Part shown: positions 1 to 6,645 of the stretch, piece after piece
Layout: every line of letters begins with the position of its first letter
How positions within the stretch are numbered: position 1 is the first letter of the stretch
Assembly (NCBI GenBank): GCA_932222125.1
Contig: CAKNZJ010000060.1
Coordinates: 1-28,997, forward strand
Reading direction: 5' to 3'
Origin: an uncultured Clostridia bacterium
Lineage (GTDB): Bacteria > Bacillota > Clostridia > Oscillospirales > Oscillospiraceae
DNA length: 28,997 nt
Translations under genes and position numbers: made by a program
Notes under the pieces: generated by a model
Told to the model about the DNA's origin: nothing
Database searches by the model: none
Seen by the model: the letters and a program-made list of their open reading frames with translations, nothing else

Positions 1-1769
1 ATCTGATAAAGAGATGCTTGTTTCATCAATTCGTTATCAATTTCATCTGTGCGTTGGCCGTTAACGTCCACAACATATCTGTCGCTGCCGTTTTTGTAAA
101 TACCGCATGTCTGAGGGTTCATAATAGTAACAGTATCTTGTCCTAAATCAAGGTTGTCTTTATCTGAATCGAGCTTTTCGAATACATATAGATTCGTTTT
201 CGCCCTACAGAATCCCTGGAACGCATCCATCGGGACATTGGCTACACAAACTGGCTTTAGCCGTTCTTTTACCCATTCTCGAACATATTTATATGACGGA
301 GAGAAGAAATATGTTTCGGGTAATACAATACACATTTTCCCTCCCGGTTTAAGTAAATCGCAGCAACGATTAAACATAGCAAGACCCAGTTCGATATCTT
401 TACCATTGTCGATATAGTCTACAATACTTAAGTCAGCCTTTTTTGCATCTGAATATTTCACTTTCAACGGAGCACCAAAAGGAGGATTCGTAAACACCTT
501 TGTAAATCGTTCATTTTTAAACGAGTTTGTTAACAAATGAGGATACTTTGTTCTCCAAGTATGGGTGAGGACACTGTCTCCTCTTACGCAATGCGCAGAT
601 CCATCGCCTAAAATTTGCATAATAGCTTTTGTCAACTTGATGCCAATTGCATCTTTATCAATTCCATAAATATGAAGCTGGGCCCAACGGGATATTTCTT
701 TTTCTTTGGACGCATATCTGTCCTTGAGTTCAATTAGGCATTGAATTATGAATCCTCCTGTGCCACACGCGGGGTCGATTATCATGTCGTCTAACGAGAG
801 ATCCATGAGCTTAATAGCCGCCTGAATAACCTGCTTAGGCGTAAAGTATTGCCCCTCTTCCTGTTTCAATGCAGCACTCCTGAGCACCTGAAACGCGATA
901 GATACGGTATCTGCTCCAATATCAATAAAATTAAACCGTGAAATGCGATCAACTATATCATGAATTGTTGCATCATCGAACCGGATTTCTTGGTCAGATT
1001 GTGTAATAAAGATATCAGGATACACCCCAATGAATAGGGAGAACTTTTCTTTAATATATTTTGCTGTCCCGCTTGCTGTGGCAAACTGTCGGAAATAGGT
1101 TTCAGAATCCTGATCAATTTTACCTTGCTTGTCGCTGTCCAACTTTAACAGAATTAAGTTACAGAGCTGGTCAAGTTGCTCCTCTCGGCGAGTCACATTA
1201 CCATCCTGAGCGACAACAGTATCTAATAATTCAGAAAAAGTTTTATACAAGGTGTCTTTTGAGGGTACGACAAGATCGTTAAAAGTGAGCTTTACACTTT
1301 CAGGAGATATCACAGAACCGAGTGAAGGAATATCTTTGACAGTACACTTTTTGGGATAGCTTAGCCCTTTATTGTCTTTGTAAACAAACAATGTCTTGGC
1401 GGAAATATCTGCGTTGTTTGCCCAAATACCCAATTTTACGTGCGGTTCTAATCCCAAGTACGTTTCAAGCTGTTGTAATCCAACATCGATATCCGGCTGT
1501 TTGCACTCAATAATGAATAGCAGGTGCCTATAATCACCTGTAGTTTCAACACTGTCAAAAACTGCTACATCCACCGGGAAATAATCAAAAGCCGCATTCT
1601 TTTCCCTTTTAGATGCTTCAGAGGGTGTTTTTGGGATTTTCCATTCATTTTTTCCAAATATAATTTGCTTTTGCTCCCAACCTAAGCCAATGAGACGTTC
1701 AACGATAGGTCCAACAACCAACCGTTGTTCCGGCCCATCTTTTAGCAGTTCAACAATTTCTTTCCTCAT
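1..1769 (-). CDS. N-6 adenine DNA methylase with HsdR-like N-terminal domain (C-terminus beyond window)
   Basis: This protein methylates adenine in DNA as part of a type I-like restriction-modification system. The minus-strand frame is open from the ATG at 1767-1769 to the window edge, about 589 codons. GGAGG sits 9 bases upstream of the ATG. Residues 1-150 resemble the HSDR_N domain, with D67 and E88-C-K90 in the arrangement of a PD-(D/E)xK nuclease core. The methylase domain follows: SAM-binding motif DPACGTGGF begins at residue 332 and catalytic NPPF at residue 428. A target-recognition part or an HsdS partner would lie past the edge and cannot be seen. The DNA is AT-richer than the rest of the window, which suggests acquisition. 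A solitary methylase is possible; the methylase call is firm, the nuclease activity is not. Confidence 0.88.
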   Translation of the reverse strand, partial: MRKEIVELLKDGPEQRLVVGPIVERLIGLGWEQKQIIFGKNEWKIPKTPSEASKREKNAAFDYFPVDVAVFDSVETTGDYRHLLFIIECKQPDIDVGLQQLETYLGLEPHVKLGIWANNADISAKTLFVYKDNKGLSYPKKCTVKDIPSLGSVISPESVKLTFNDLVVPSKDTLYKTFSELLDTVVAQDGNVTRREEQLDQLCNLILLKLDSDKQGKIDQDSETYFRQFATASGTAKYIKEKFSLFIGVYPDIFITQSDQEIRFDDATIHDIVDRISRFNFIDIGADTVSIAFQVLRSAALKQEEGQYFTPKQVIQAAIKLMDLSLDDMIIDPACGTGGFIIQCLIELKDRYASKEKEISRWAQLHIYGIDKDAIGIKLTKAIMQILGDGSAHCVRGDSVLTHTWRTKYPHLLTNSFKNERFTKVFTNPPFGAPLKVKYSDAKKADLSIVDYIDNGKDIELGLAMFNRCCDLLKPGGKMCIVLPETYFFSPSYKYVREWVKERLKPVCVANVPMDAFQGFCRAKTNLYVFEKLDSDKDNLDLGQDTVTIMNPQTCGIYKNGSDRYVVDVNGQRTDEIDNELMKQASLYQ

Positions 1770-1848
1770 ACGACTCGTCCTCCGTAATTTTGCAATTATT
1801 AGTTTCGTAATCAGATATAAAATCCATGAATACCGCTATTTTTTACAT

Positions 1849-2012
1849 TTAAGATAGAGACTGCGCATTTATGGATTTGTCCGGCTTCTCTACTCCGTAG
1901 ACTCTTTGGGGTAGGGAGAACCAAAAAGTCTTGCTTGGTCGTTCTCATAACCCTTGCCCTGCCAATCTGCGGCAAAGTGTTTTGCGGTAGCGCGGCGCTG
2001 TGTATCTGTCAT
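1849..2012 (-). pseudogene. Frameshifted N-terminal stub of a class I SAM-dependent DNA methyltransferase
   Basis: Reading from the ATG at 2010-2012, the first frame gives 40 residues beginning MTDTQRRATAKHFAADWQGK and stops at 1890-1892. Near 1915 the family's FWxSL segment continues in another frame as FWFSLPQRVYGVEKPDKSIN and then stops near 1849. Together they match, from memory of the family, the start of large type IIG-like methyltransferases (pattern AAKxFAADWxGxGYE...FWLxLLRDVxGVExP), which normally run to 900 residues or more. Only about 55 codons remain and they need a frameshift, so this is a decayed remnant. It lies 80 bases upstream of the intact methylase on the same strand, suggesting one modification gene replaced another here. 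Confidence 0.7.
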
Positions 2013-2098
2013 GGCAGTATTTCCCCAGTTGCTTTTTTACAGGATACCATACAAAGCTACATTTTTCCAGAGCAATCTATAAATCCCCTGATTTACGA

Positions 2099-2133
2099 TT
2101 GACAAACACTTGTTCTGTGTGGTAGACTATACT
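2099..2133 (+). promoter_or_regulatory. Sigma-A promoter in front of a short structured RNA
   Basis: TTGACA at 2099-2104 is followed, 18 bases later, by TAGACT at 2123-2128, with TATACT at 2128-2133 as an alternative -10. It faces the structured sequence ending in a terminator at 2276. The perfect -35 box makes it credible. Confidence 0.6.
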
Positions 2134-2139
2134 CCCAGG

Positions 2140-2276
2140 TAGATGGGCTAATTGAATAACACATATAGGCAACAACCCTTTTGGCGCTTGTAAAACACAA
2201 GGCCGGTACATCAACTTGCTTCAGCGGAACGAAATTTCCGCTGGGGCTGGTTTTGATGTACCGGCTTCTTTTTTGC
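2140..2276 (+). ncRNA. Predicted short leader or small RNA with branched terminator
   Basis: From the promoter at 2099, a transcript of about 135 bases would end in a long hairpin. GCCGGTACATCAA (2201-2213) pairs with TTGATGTACCGGC, and a second perfect arm, AGCGGAA/TTCCGCT, is nested inside. The outer stem is followed by TTCTTTTTT. The 5' part contains a possible 13-codon reading frame from a TTG near 2153, ending just before the hairpin, which would fit an attenuator leader peptide. No gene follows directly, so it is either an independent small RNA or the orphan leader of a lost gene. No known RNA family was recognised. Confidence 0.45.
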
Positions 2277-2397
2277 CCTGACAACCGAATGACCGTCCAA
2301 ATGGGATACTACGCCATGACCTCCACCGGGGAGAGAGCGAGATAACGCTGCTGAACAGGGGCAGGAACGCCATTCGGAGAAAGCGGCAAACACAGTG

Positions 2398-2601
2398 TGA
2401 CGGCAAAATGCCATCACTGAACCTCCCCAAAATCCACCCTGACGGCATTTTGCCGTCTACCGCAAGATGACGGCAGAATTGCCGTCACTCAGCCAACTGC
2501 AACTAAGCATGACGGCAGATTTGCCGTCACCTTTGCGTGGCATCATCTGTGATGCCACTTTTGTGCGGACTATCTAATGAATGGCATCACCCATGATGCC
2601 A
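2398..2601. repeat. Array of six short palindromes in two sequence classes
   Basis: Four copies follow TGACGGCA-spacer-TGCCGTCA, at 2398-2416 (one arm mismatch, 3-base spacer), 2440-2458 (last base altered, 3-base spacer), 2468-2487 and 2510-2529. Two copies follow TGGCATCA-N4-TGATGCCA, at 2538-2557 and 2582-2601. Start-to-start distances are 42, 28, 42, 28 and 44. The first copy has a hybrid right arm, TGCCATCA. Spacers between copies are unrelated, so this is not a duplicated block. The array lies 230 bases upstream of the MobC-like gene and holds no convincing reading frame. A multi-site binding region for a dimeric protein is the simplest reading. Confidence 0.85.
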
Positions 2602-2701
2602 TAGCTCGGATGCTACCAACTGAATCCAACCGAAAAAACACCCTTGATATAACCTTGAAAAGAGAAGCCGGTTCTGTCCGTATCCCCACCCGACAGGTGC
2701 A

Positions 2702-2790
2702 GAAACTACCCCTGTCCACAGGGATAGCGAGCATCGGATTTCGCCCCCCAGGGGGCAAAATCCAGTCCCAGGGGAGGCCCCTGAATACCC
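2702..2790. other. Three GC-rich hairpins, possible oriT region
   Basis: Three short inverted repeats follow one another: CCCTGT-CC-ACAGGG at 2710-2723, GCCCCC-CA-GGGGGC at 2743-2756 and AGGGG-AGG-CCCCT at 2770-2782. They lie directly upstream of the mobilization genes, where MOBP-type elements commonly carry oriT. No nic-site consensus was recognised, so the assignment rests on position and structure only. Confidence 0.35.
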
Positions 2791-2829
2791 CCTCCCACGG
2801 CGGAAATCCAACAGAATGGAGGAATTATT

Positions 2830-3120
2830 TTGAGTGTGAACGATGAAAAAGTACGGCTGAAAATCAGACTGACCGAAGAAGAAAAGGCCAAGCTGGAACG
2901 TGACGCCGCTCTGTGCGGCCTGACCCAATCCGAATACTTCCGGCAAATTTGTTTGGGCAAGCGGCCCCGGCCCAAGCAGCCCCCGGAGTTTTGGGAACTG
3001 CTGAACGCCCTGTATGAAATCCATGATAAGCTGGAACGGCTTACCATCTATTATCCAGAAGCCGCCGAGGAATGTTCCCGCCTCGAAAGTCTTGTCATGT
3101 TCTTGCAGGGGGTGTCGTGA
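2830..3120 (+). CDS. MobC-like mobilization accessory protein
   Basis: This 96-residue protein probably binds at oriT and helps the relaxase open the DNA. Its N-terminal segment, VRLKIRLTEEEKAKLERDAALCGLTQSEYFRQ, reads as a beta strand followed by two helices of the ribbon-helix-helix kind and is typical of MobC/NikA-like proteins. The C-terminal half is helical. The start is TTG at 2830-2832, with GGAGG 7 bases upstream; no ATG fits as well. The stop overlaps the relaxase start (TGATG), implying translational coupling. It could also be the protein that binds the palindromes upstream. Confidence 0.75.
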   Translation: MSVNDEKVRLKIRLTEEEKAKLERDAALCGLTQSEYFRQICLGKRPRPKQPPEFWELLNALYEIHDKLERLTIYYPEAAEECSRLESLVMFLQGVS

Positions 3121-4460
3121 TGGCTACCACCAGCCTGTGGCACATCAAGGGTCGGCTCAGTGACCTGATCGCCTACGTTGAAAACCCAGAGAAAACCGTG
3201 CCCAAAGGCACCGAGGATTTTTTCAACGTATTTTCGTACATCCAAAACCCACAGAAAACCGCAGCCGGTTCCTATATCACCGCTATCAACTGCCTGAAAC
3301 AAACTGTCCTGCGGCAGATAATCTTAACCAAACAGCGGTACGGCAAGGAGGATAACTATATCGCCTGGCACGGCTATCAGAGCTTCAAGCCGGGGGAAGT
3401 CACCCCGGAGCGGTGCCACGAGATCGGCGTGAAGCTGGCCCGTGAGATGTGGGGCGACAAGTTCCAGGTCATTGTCACCACCCACCTGGACAAAGGCCAC
3501 CTGCATAATCATTTCTGTTTCAATTCCGTGTCCTTCAAAGACGGCAAAAAGTACAACTACTCCAAGGCTGAGCAGCAGCGCCTTCGGGACATCTCAGACC
3601 GGCTTTGCCGGGAGTATGGCCTGTCCGTCATAGAGCATGGTAGAAAGGCTCCCAGCCGCCCCGTCTGGCTGGACGAGCAGAGCGGCAAGCCCACCCGCTA
3701 CAACATCTACCGGGCAGATGTTAAGGAGGCCGTCAATGGAAGCCGAACCGTGGAGATGATGGAGAAGTATCTCCGACGCAAGGGCTATCTCACCGATTTC
3801 ACAGGCAAACACTGGAAGATACGCCTGCCACAGTATCAGCACTTCACCCGTTTGGACACCCTGGACGAACATTGGACGCCGGAGAACATCAGACGCGGCC
3901 TGGGCGCGCGGGCCAGCTTCGGTAATAAGTGCCCCACCGTCAATTTTGCCCCAGAGCTGCCGGAGGAGCTGCGGGTGTATGTGCCATTTCAACCCATGTC
4001 CCACATTTACCGGCTGTTCCTCTATTGGGAATACCAGCTTGGTATTTTGCCAAAAGGGACAACCTATCAGCCCACCAGCCCTTTTATGAGAGAGGAACTG
4101 CGGAAACTGGACAAAATTACCGCCCAGGTGGACTATCTGGCAAAAAACTGTATTGAAACGCTGGATGATCTTCTTTCAGCCCGTGAAGCCCTCCAAAGTG
4201 AAATAGACACGCTGACCGGCCAACGAACAAAACTTCAAAATAAAATCCGAAGGGCGTTACCGGCTGAAAAGGAACGATTGCGGGCTGAAAAGCAGGCTGT
4301 GACCGCTCAAATCACCGCTTGCCGCAAGAAATTGAAGTTGAATGTTGGCGTAGAGGAACGCTCCGCCAAAATCCAGGACACGATGGACATGATTTATGTC
4401 AACGAGGAGCAACACCGCCAGACGGCGCAAATCAGGACGAGAGGGGAGCAATACAAATGA
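3120..4460 (+). CDS. MOBP-type relaxase (MobA/VirD2 family)
   Basis: The enzyme nicks oriT, stays bound to the 5' end through tyrosine and pilots the strand into a recipient. The protein has 446 residues. Y19 in LIAYVENPEKT is the expected catalytic tyrosine. The metal-binding segment THLDKGHLHNHFCF supplies H122, D124, H127, H129 and H131. The N-terminal third is the relaxase domain; residues from about 330 are charged and predicted coiled-coil, with many Lys, Glu and Gln. I chose ATG 3120 over an earlier in-frame ATG at 3072 because it gives the family's usual MATT-like start and overlaps the mobC stop. Its own stop overlaps the next gene's start (ATGA). Family assignment is firm; substrate oriT is unproven. 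Confidence 0.92.
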   Translation: MATTSLWHIKGRLSDLIAYVENPEKTVPKGTEDFFNVFSYIQNPQKTAAGSYITAINCLKQTVLRQIILTKQRYGKEDNYIAWHGYQSFKPGEVTPERCHEIGVKLAREMWGDKFQVIVTTHLDKGHLHNHFCFNSVSFKDGKKYNYSKAEQQRLRDISDRLCREYGLSVIEHGRKAPSRPVWLDEQSGKPTRYNIYRADVKEAVNGSRTVEMMEKYLRRKGYLTDFTGKHWKIRLPQYQHFTRLDTLDEHWTPENIRRGLGARASFGNKCPTVNFAPELPEELRVYVPFQPMSHIYRLFLYWEYQLGILPKGTTYQPTSPFMREELRKLDKITAQVDYLAKNCIETLDDLLSAREALQSEIDTLTGQRTKLQNKIRRALPAEKERLRAEKQAVTAQITACRKKLKLNVGVEERSAKIQDTMDMIYVNEEQHRQTAQIRTRGEQYK

Positions 4461-4729
4461 CAGCAGAAGAAAGGACAGCAAAAATTGAAGATTATATTGC
4501 CAAATTAGATGCTGAATGGCCGGAAATTGAGAAAATTATGGCAAGTCACGAACTCGATTTGGACACGGGGCGAGAACCACTTCTTCTTTGCCGTATCCCG
4601 CCCGACATGGGCTTTACCATGAAAGACGGCCACACCGAGTATGAGGTGGTGGGCCGCTTTGACCCGGACGGCGACGAATTTCTGCTGGAACAGATCAGCC
4701 GCAAATTGAGGACTGCGGATAATGACTAA
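4457..4729 (+). CDS. Small acidic protein of unknown function in the mobilization operon
   Basis: I do not recognise this 90-residue protein. ATG 4457 overlaps the relaxase stop by ATGA and GAGGGGAG lies about 8 bases upstream, so it is translated with the relaxase. It is acidic and soluble, with no membrane segment and only one cysteine. The first 35 residues look helical (EERTAKIEDYIAKLDAEWPEIEKIM); the rest alternates short strands, including GHTEYEVVGRFDPDG, which suggests a small alpha/beta fold. It ends 28 bases before the recombinase promoter. A role in relaxosome assembly or element regulation is plausible only from position. Confidence 0.7.
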   Translation: MTAEERTAKIEDYIAKLDAEWPEIEKIMASHELDLDTGREPLLLCRIPPDMGFTMKDGHTEYEVVGRFDPDGDEFLLEQISRKLRTADND

Positions 4730-4756
4730 AAAGCCGAGCAATCTCACTTTAAAGCG

Positions 4757-4785
4757 TTGAATTATTGGCAGGGATATGGTATACT
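4757..4785 (+). promoter_or_regulatory. Extended -10 promoter of the serine recombinase
   Basis: TTGAAT at 4757-4762 and TATACT at 4780-4785 are separated by 17 bases, and TG at 4777-4778 gives an extended -10. It lies 44 bases upstream of the GTG start at 4829, so integration can be controlled separately from mobilization. The reading frame remains open back through it, but translation should not start there. Confidence 0.7.
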
Positions 4786-4828
4786 GATTTTGCAATACAC
4801 CGTATCCGATTGTCGGAAAGGAGATACC

Positions 4829-6493
4829 GTGAGCAGGCAATCGAAAGAAAACAGGATCACAGCCCTCTACTGCCGTCTGTCCCAGGACGATGGGCGGGAG
4901 GGTGAGAGTAACAGTATTGTCAACCAAAAGGAATTGCTTCACGGATACGCTCGCCAGCACCGCTTCAAAAATTTGCAGTTTTTTGTGGATGACGGATGGA
5001 GCGGAACCAACTTCGACCGGCCGAGTTTCCGCCAGATGGAGCAGATGATCGAAGCCGGTGAAGTGGGGACAGTCATCGTCAAAGATATGTCCCGCCTTGG
5101 CCGGAACTATCTGCAAGTGGGGATGTATACGGACATCGTATTTGTGGAAAACGATGTGCGGTTCATCGCTATCAACGATAACGTGGACTCAGCGGTACAG
5201 ACCGAGTTTGACATGACCCCGATCCGCAATTTTTGTAACGAACTTTACGCCCGAGATACCGCCAAGAAAATCAAGTCCACGTTCAAAATGAAAGGTGAGA
5301 GCGGCAGGCACCTCACCACAAATCCTCCGTTCGGCTACGTCAAGGACGAGCAGGATAAGGACGAGTGGCTGATCGATGAGGAAGCCGCTAAAACGGTTCG
5401 GTACATCTTCAAGCTGTGCTGTGACGGCTTTGGCCCCACGCAGATCGCCAACCGGCTGAGACAGGAACAGGTGCTCACCCCCACGGCGTACAAGGCCCAA
5501 CAGCGGGGCGAACTGCTCCCAGAGCGGCCCTTCCAGTGGGCGCAAAAAACCGTATCCGGGATTTTGGACAAGGTGGAGTACCTGGGCCATACGGAGAATT
5601 TCAAGACCGCATCCAAGAACTATCGCAGCAAGAAGCGGGTCAAGACCGCCAGGGAAGAACGCAAGCTGTTCCGGGATACCCACCCGGCCATCGTGGATGA
5701 ACACACCTTCCAGGTGGTACAGGAGATACGCGCCCACCGCCACAGGCCAACGGCTACGGGAAAGGTCAGCATTTTCTCCGGCAAGGTGTTCTGCGCCGAC
5801 TGCGGGGCCAAGCTGCAATACAACACGGCAAACAACTTTTCAGCGAATCAGGATTTCTTCAACTGCGGCAACTACCGCAGCAACACTGGGACTTGTACTG
5901 CCCACTTTATCCGGGCGGTGACGCTGGAGAAGATCGTGTTGGCCCACATGAAGCGTGTCCTGGCCTACGTCCAGCAGTTTGAAACGGCTTTTGTCAAACG
6001 GGAAATGGAGAAAGTCAACCTCAAGCGCCAGACCTCCGTGGAAAAGGCCAAGCTGGACATTGTGACGTTGAAACGGCGGGATGAGGACTTGGATGTGCTG
6101 TTCAAGCGTATCTACGAGGACATGGTGGCGGGACGGCTCAGCCCGGAGCGGTTTGACAAACTCTCCACGCAGTACGAGGAGGAGCAGAAGCAGGTGCGGC
6201 AGGTCATTGGGGAACTGCAATCGCTGATTGACGACGGCGAGCAGGAAGCCCACGACCTCCAGCAATTTCTGAAAAGCGTCCGAAAGTACACCGACCCGGA
6301 AGAACTGATGGCGGAAATGCTGAATGAACTGGTTGACAAGATTATCGTCCACGCTCCCGACAAGAGCAGTGGGCACCGCAGGCAAAAGATTGAGATTTAC
6401 TACAAGGCCGCTGGGATCATTGACATCGCTGACGATATCTGTGAAGCCGGGGATGGCAGGGGGCAATGGCGTAAAGAGCGGAAAACGGCCTGA
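4829..6493 (+). CDS. Large serine recombinase (TnpX-like site-specific integrase)
   Basis: It excises and integrates the element by double-strand cleavage with a serine nucleophile. The product has 554 residues from GTG 4829, preceded by GGAAAGGAG at good spacing; an upstream in-frame TTG at 4757 lies in the promoter. Domains in order: resolvase catalytic domain (residues 8-160), with S18 in YCRLSQDD as nucleophile and MSRLGRNYLQVG as the conserved Arg region; the recombinase domain (about 185-300), containing FGYVKD and GPTQIANRL; a zinc-ribbon region (FCADCG...FNCGNYRSNTGTC, about 310-365); and a long coiled coil (about 385-490) that normally controls integration direction. All key parts are present, so it should be functional. 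The attachment site is unknown. Confidence 0.94.
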   Translation: MSRQSKENRITALYCRLSQDDGREGESNSIVNQKELLHGYARQHRFKNLQFFVDDGWSGTNFDRPSFRQMEQMIEAGEVGTVIVKDMSRLGRNYLQVGMYTDIVFVENDVRFIAINDNVDSAVQTEFDMTPIRNFCNELYARDTAKKIKSTFKMKGESGRHLTTNPPFGYVKDEQDKDEWLIDEEAAKTVRYIFKLCCDGFGPTQIANRLRQEQVLTPTAYKAQQRGELLPERPFQWAQKTVSGILDKVEYLGHTENFKTASKNYRSKKRVKTAREERKLFRDTHPAIVDEHTFQVVQEIRAHRHRPTATGKVSIFSGKVFCADCGAKLQYNTANNFSANQDFFNCGNYRSNTGTCTAHFIRAVTLEKIVLAHMKRVLAYVQQFETAFVKREMEKVNLKRQTSVEKAKLDIVTLKRRDEDLDVLFKRIYEDMVAGRLSPERFDKLSTQYEEEQKQVRQVIGELQSLIDDGEQEAHDLQQFLKSVRKYTDPEELMAEMLNELVDKIIVHAPDKSSGHRRQKIEIYYKAAGIIDIADDICEAGDGRGQWRKERKTA

Positions 6494-6531
6494 AAAAGCA
6501 GGACTGTGACCTTTTACAGTCACAGCCCTGC
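6493..6531 (-). terminator. Terminator facing the recombinase, probably for the MBL-fold gene
   Basis: GCAGGACTGTGAC (6498-6510) pairs with GTCACAGCCCTGC (6519-6531), with one mismatch and an 8-base loop. On the minus strand the stem is followed by TTTTTC, so it best serves transcripts coming from the gene at 6646-8247 and prevents antisense reading of the recombinase. On the plus strand it has no T-run. Confidence 0.65.
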
Positions 6532-6645
6532 CATACATAGAATACTTCGTTGCGGCACCTTGCCAAATAGTCCGCCGTCCTTGTTGTTTGATCTATGTGA
6601 GAAATCCTGCCTATCCATAGCAGATGAAGCTGAATTGGCCTGTGC

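Larger units (their letters stand above)
2040..6545 (+). mobile_element. Integrative mobilizable element (MobC, MOBP relaxase, large serine recombinase)
   Basis: The unit consists of a regulatory region, a MobC-like gene, a relaxase gene, a small gene and a large serine recombinase gene, all on the plus strand. There is no coupling protein, VirB4-like ATPase or other pore gene, so it should be mobilized by a helper. The recombinase lies at the right side, as in Tn4451-like elements. Bounds are approximate: I found no clear direct repeat marking either attachment site. The methylase genes at 1-2012 may be cargo of the same element, in which case the left end is outside the window. Confidence 0.6.

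Noticed and set aside
154..1282. Two short plus-strand frames near the left edge
   Set aside because: They are antisense to the minus-strand methylase, whose frame is continuous with conserved motifs.
2398..2601. CRISPR array
   Set aside because: Repeat units are 20-bp palindromes of two kinds with 8-24-bp gaps, no constant spacer length, and no cas genes nearby.
2587..3024. 145-residue minus-strand frame across the mobilization control region
   Set aside because: It runs antisense through hairpins and mobC, has no ribosome site, and its composition follows from the opposite strand.
6498..6531. Hairpin after the recombinase as recombinase terminator or attachment-site structure
   Set aside because: The T-run lies only on the minus-strand side, so it is better explained as the terminator of the MBL-fold gene.
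4505..6538. Long minus-strand frames opposite the recombinase
   Set aside because: They mirror the codon pattern of the true plus-strand genes; none has a family motif or a ribosome site.
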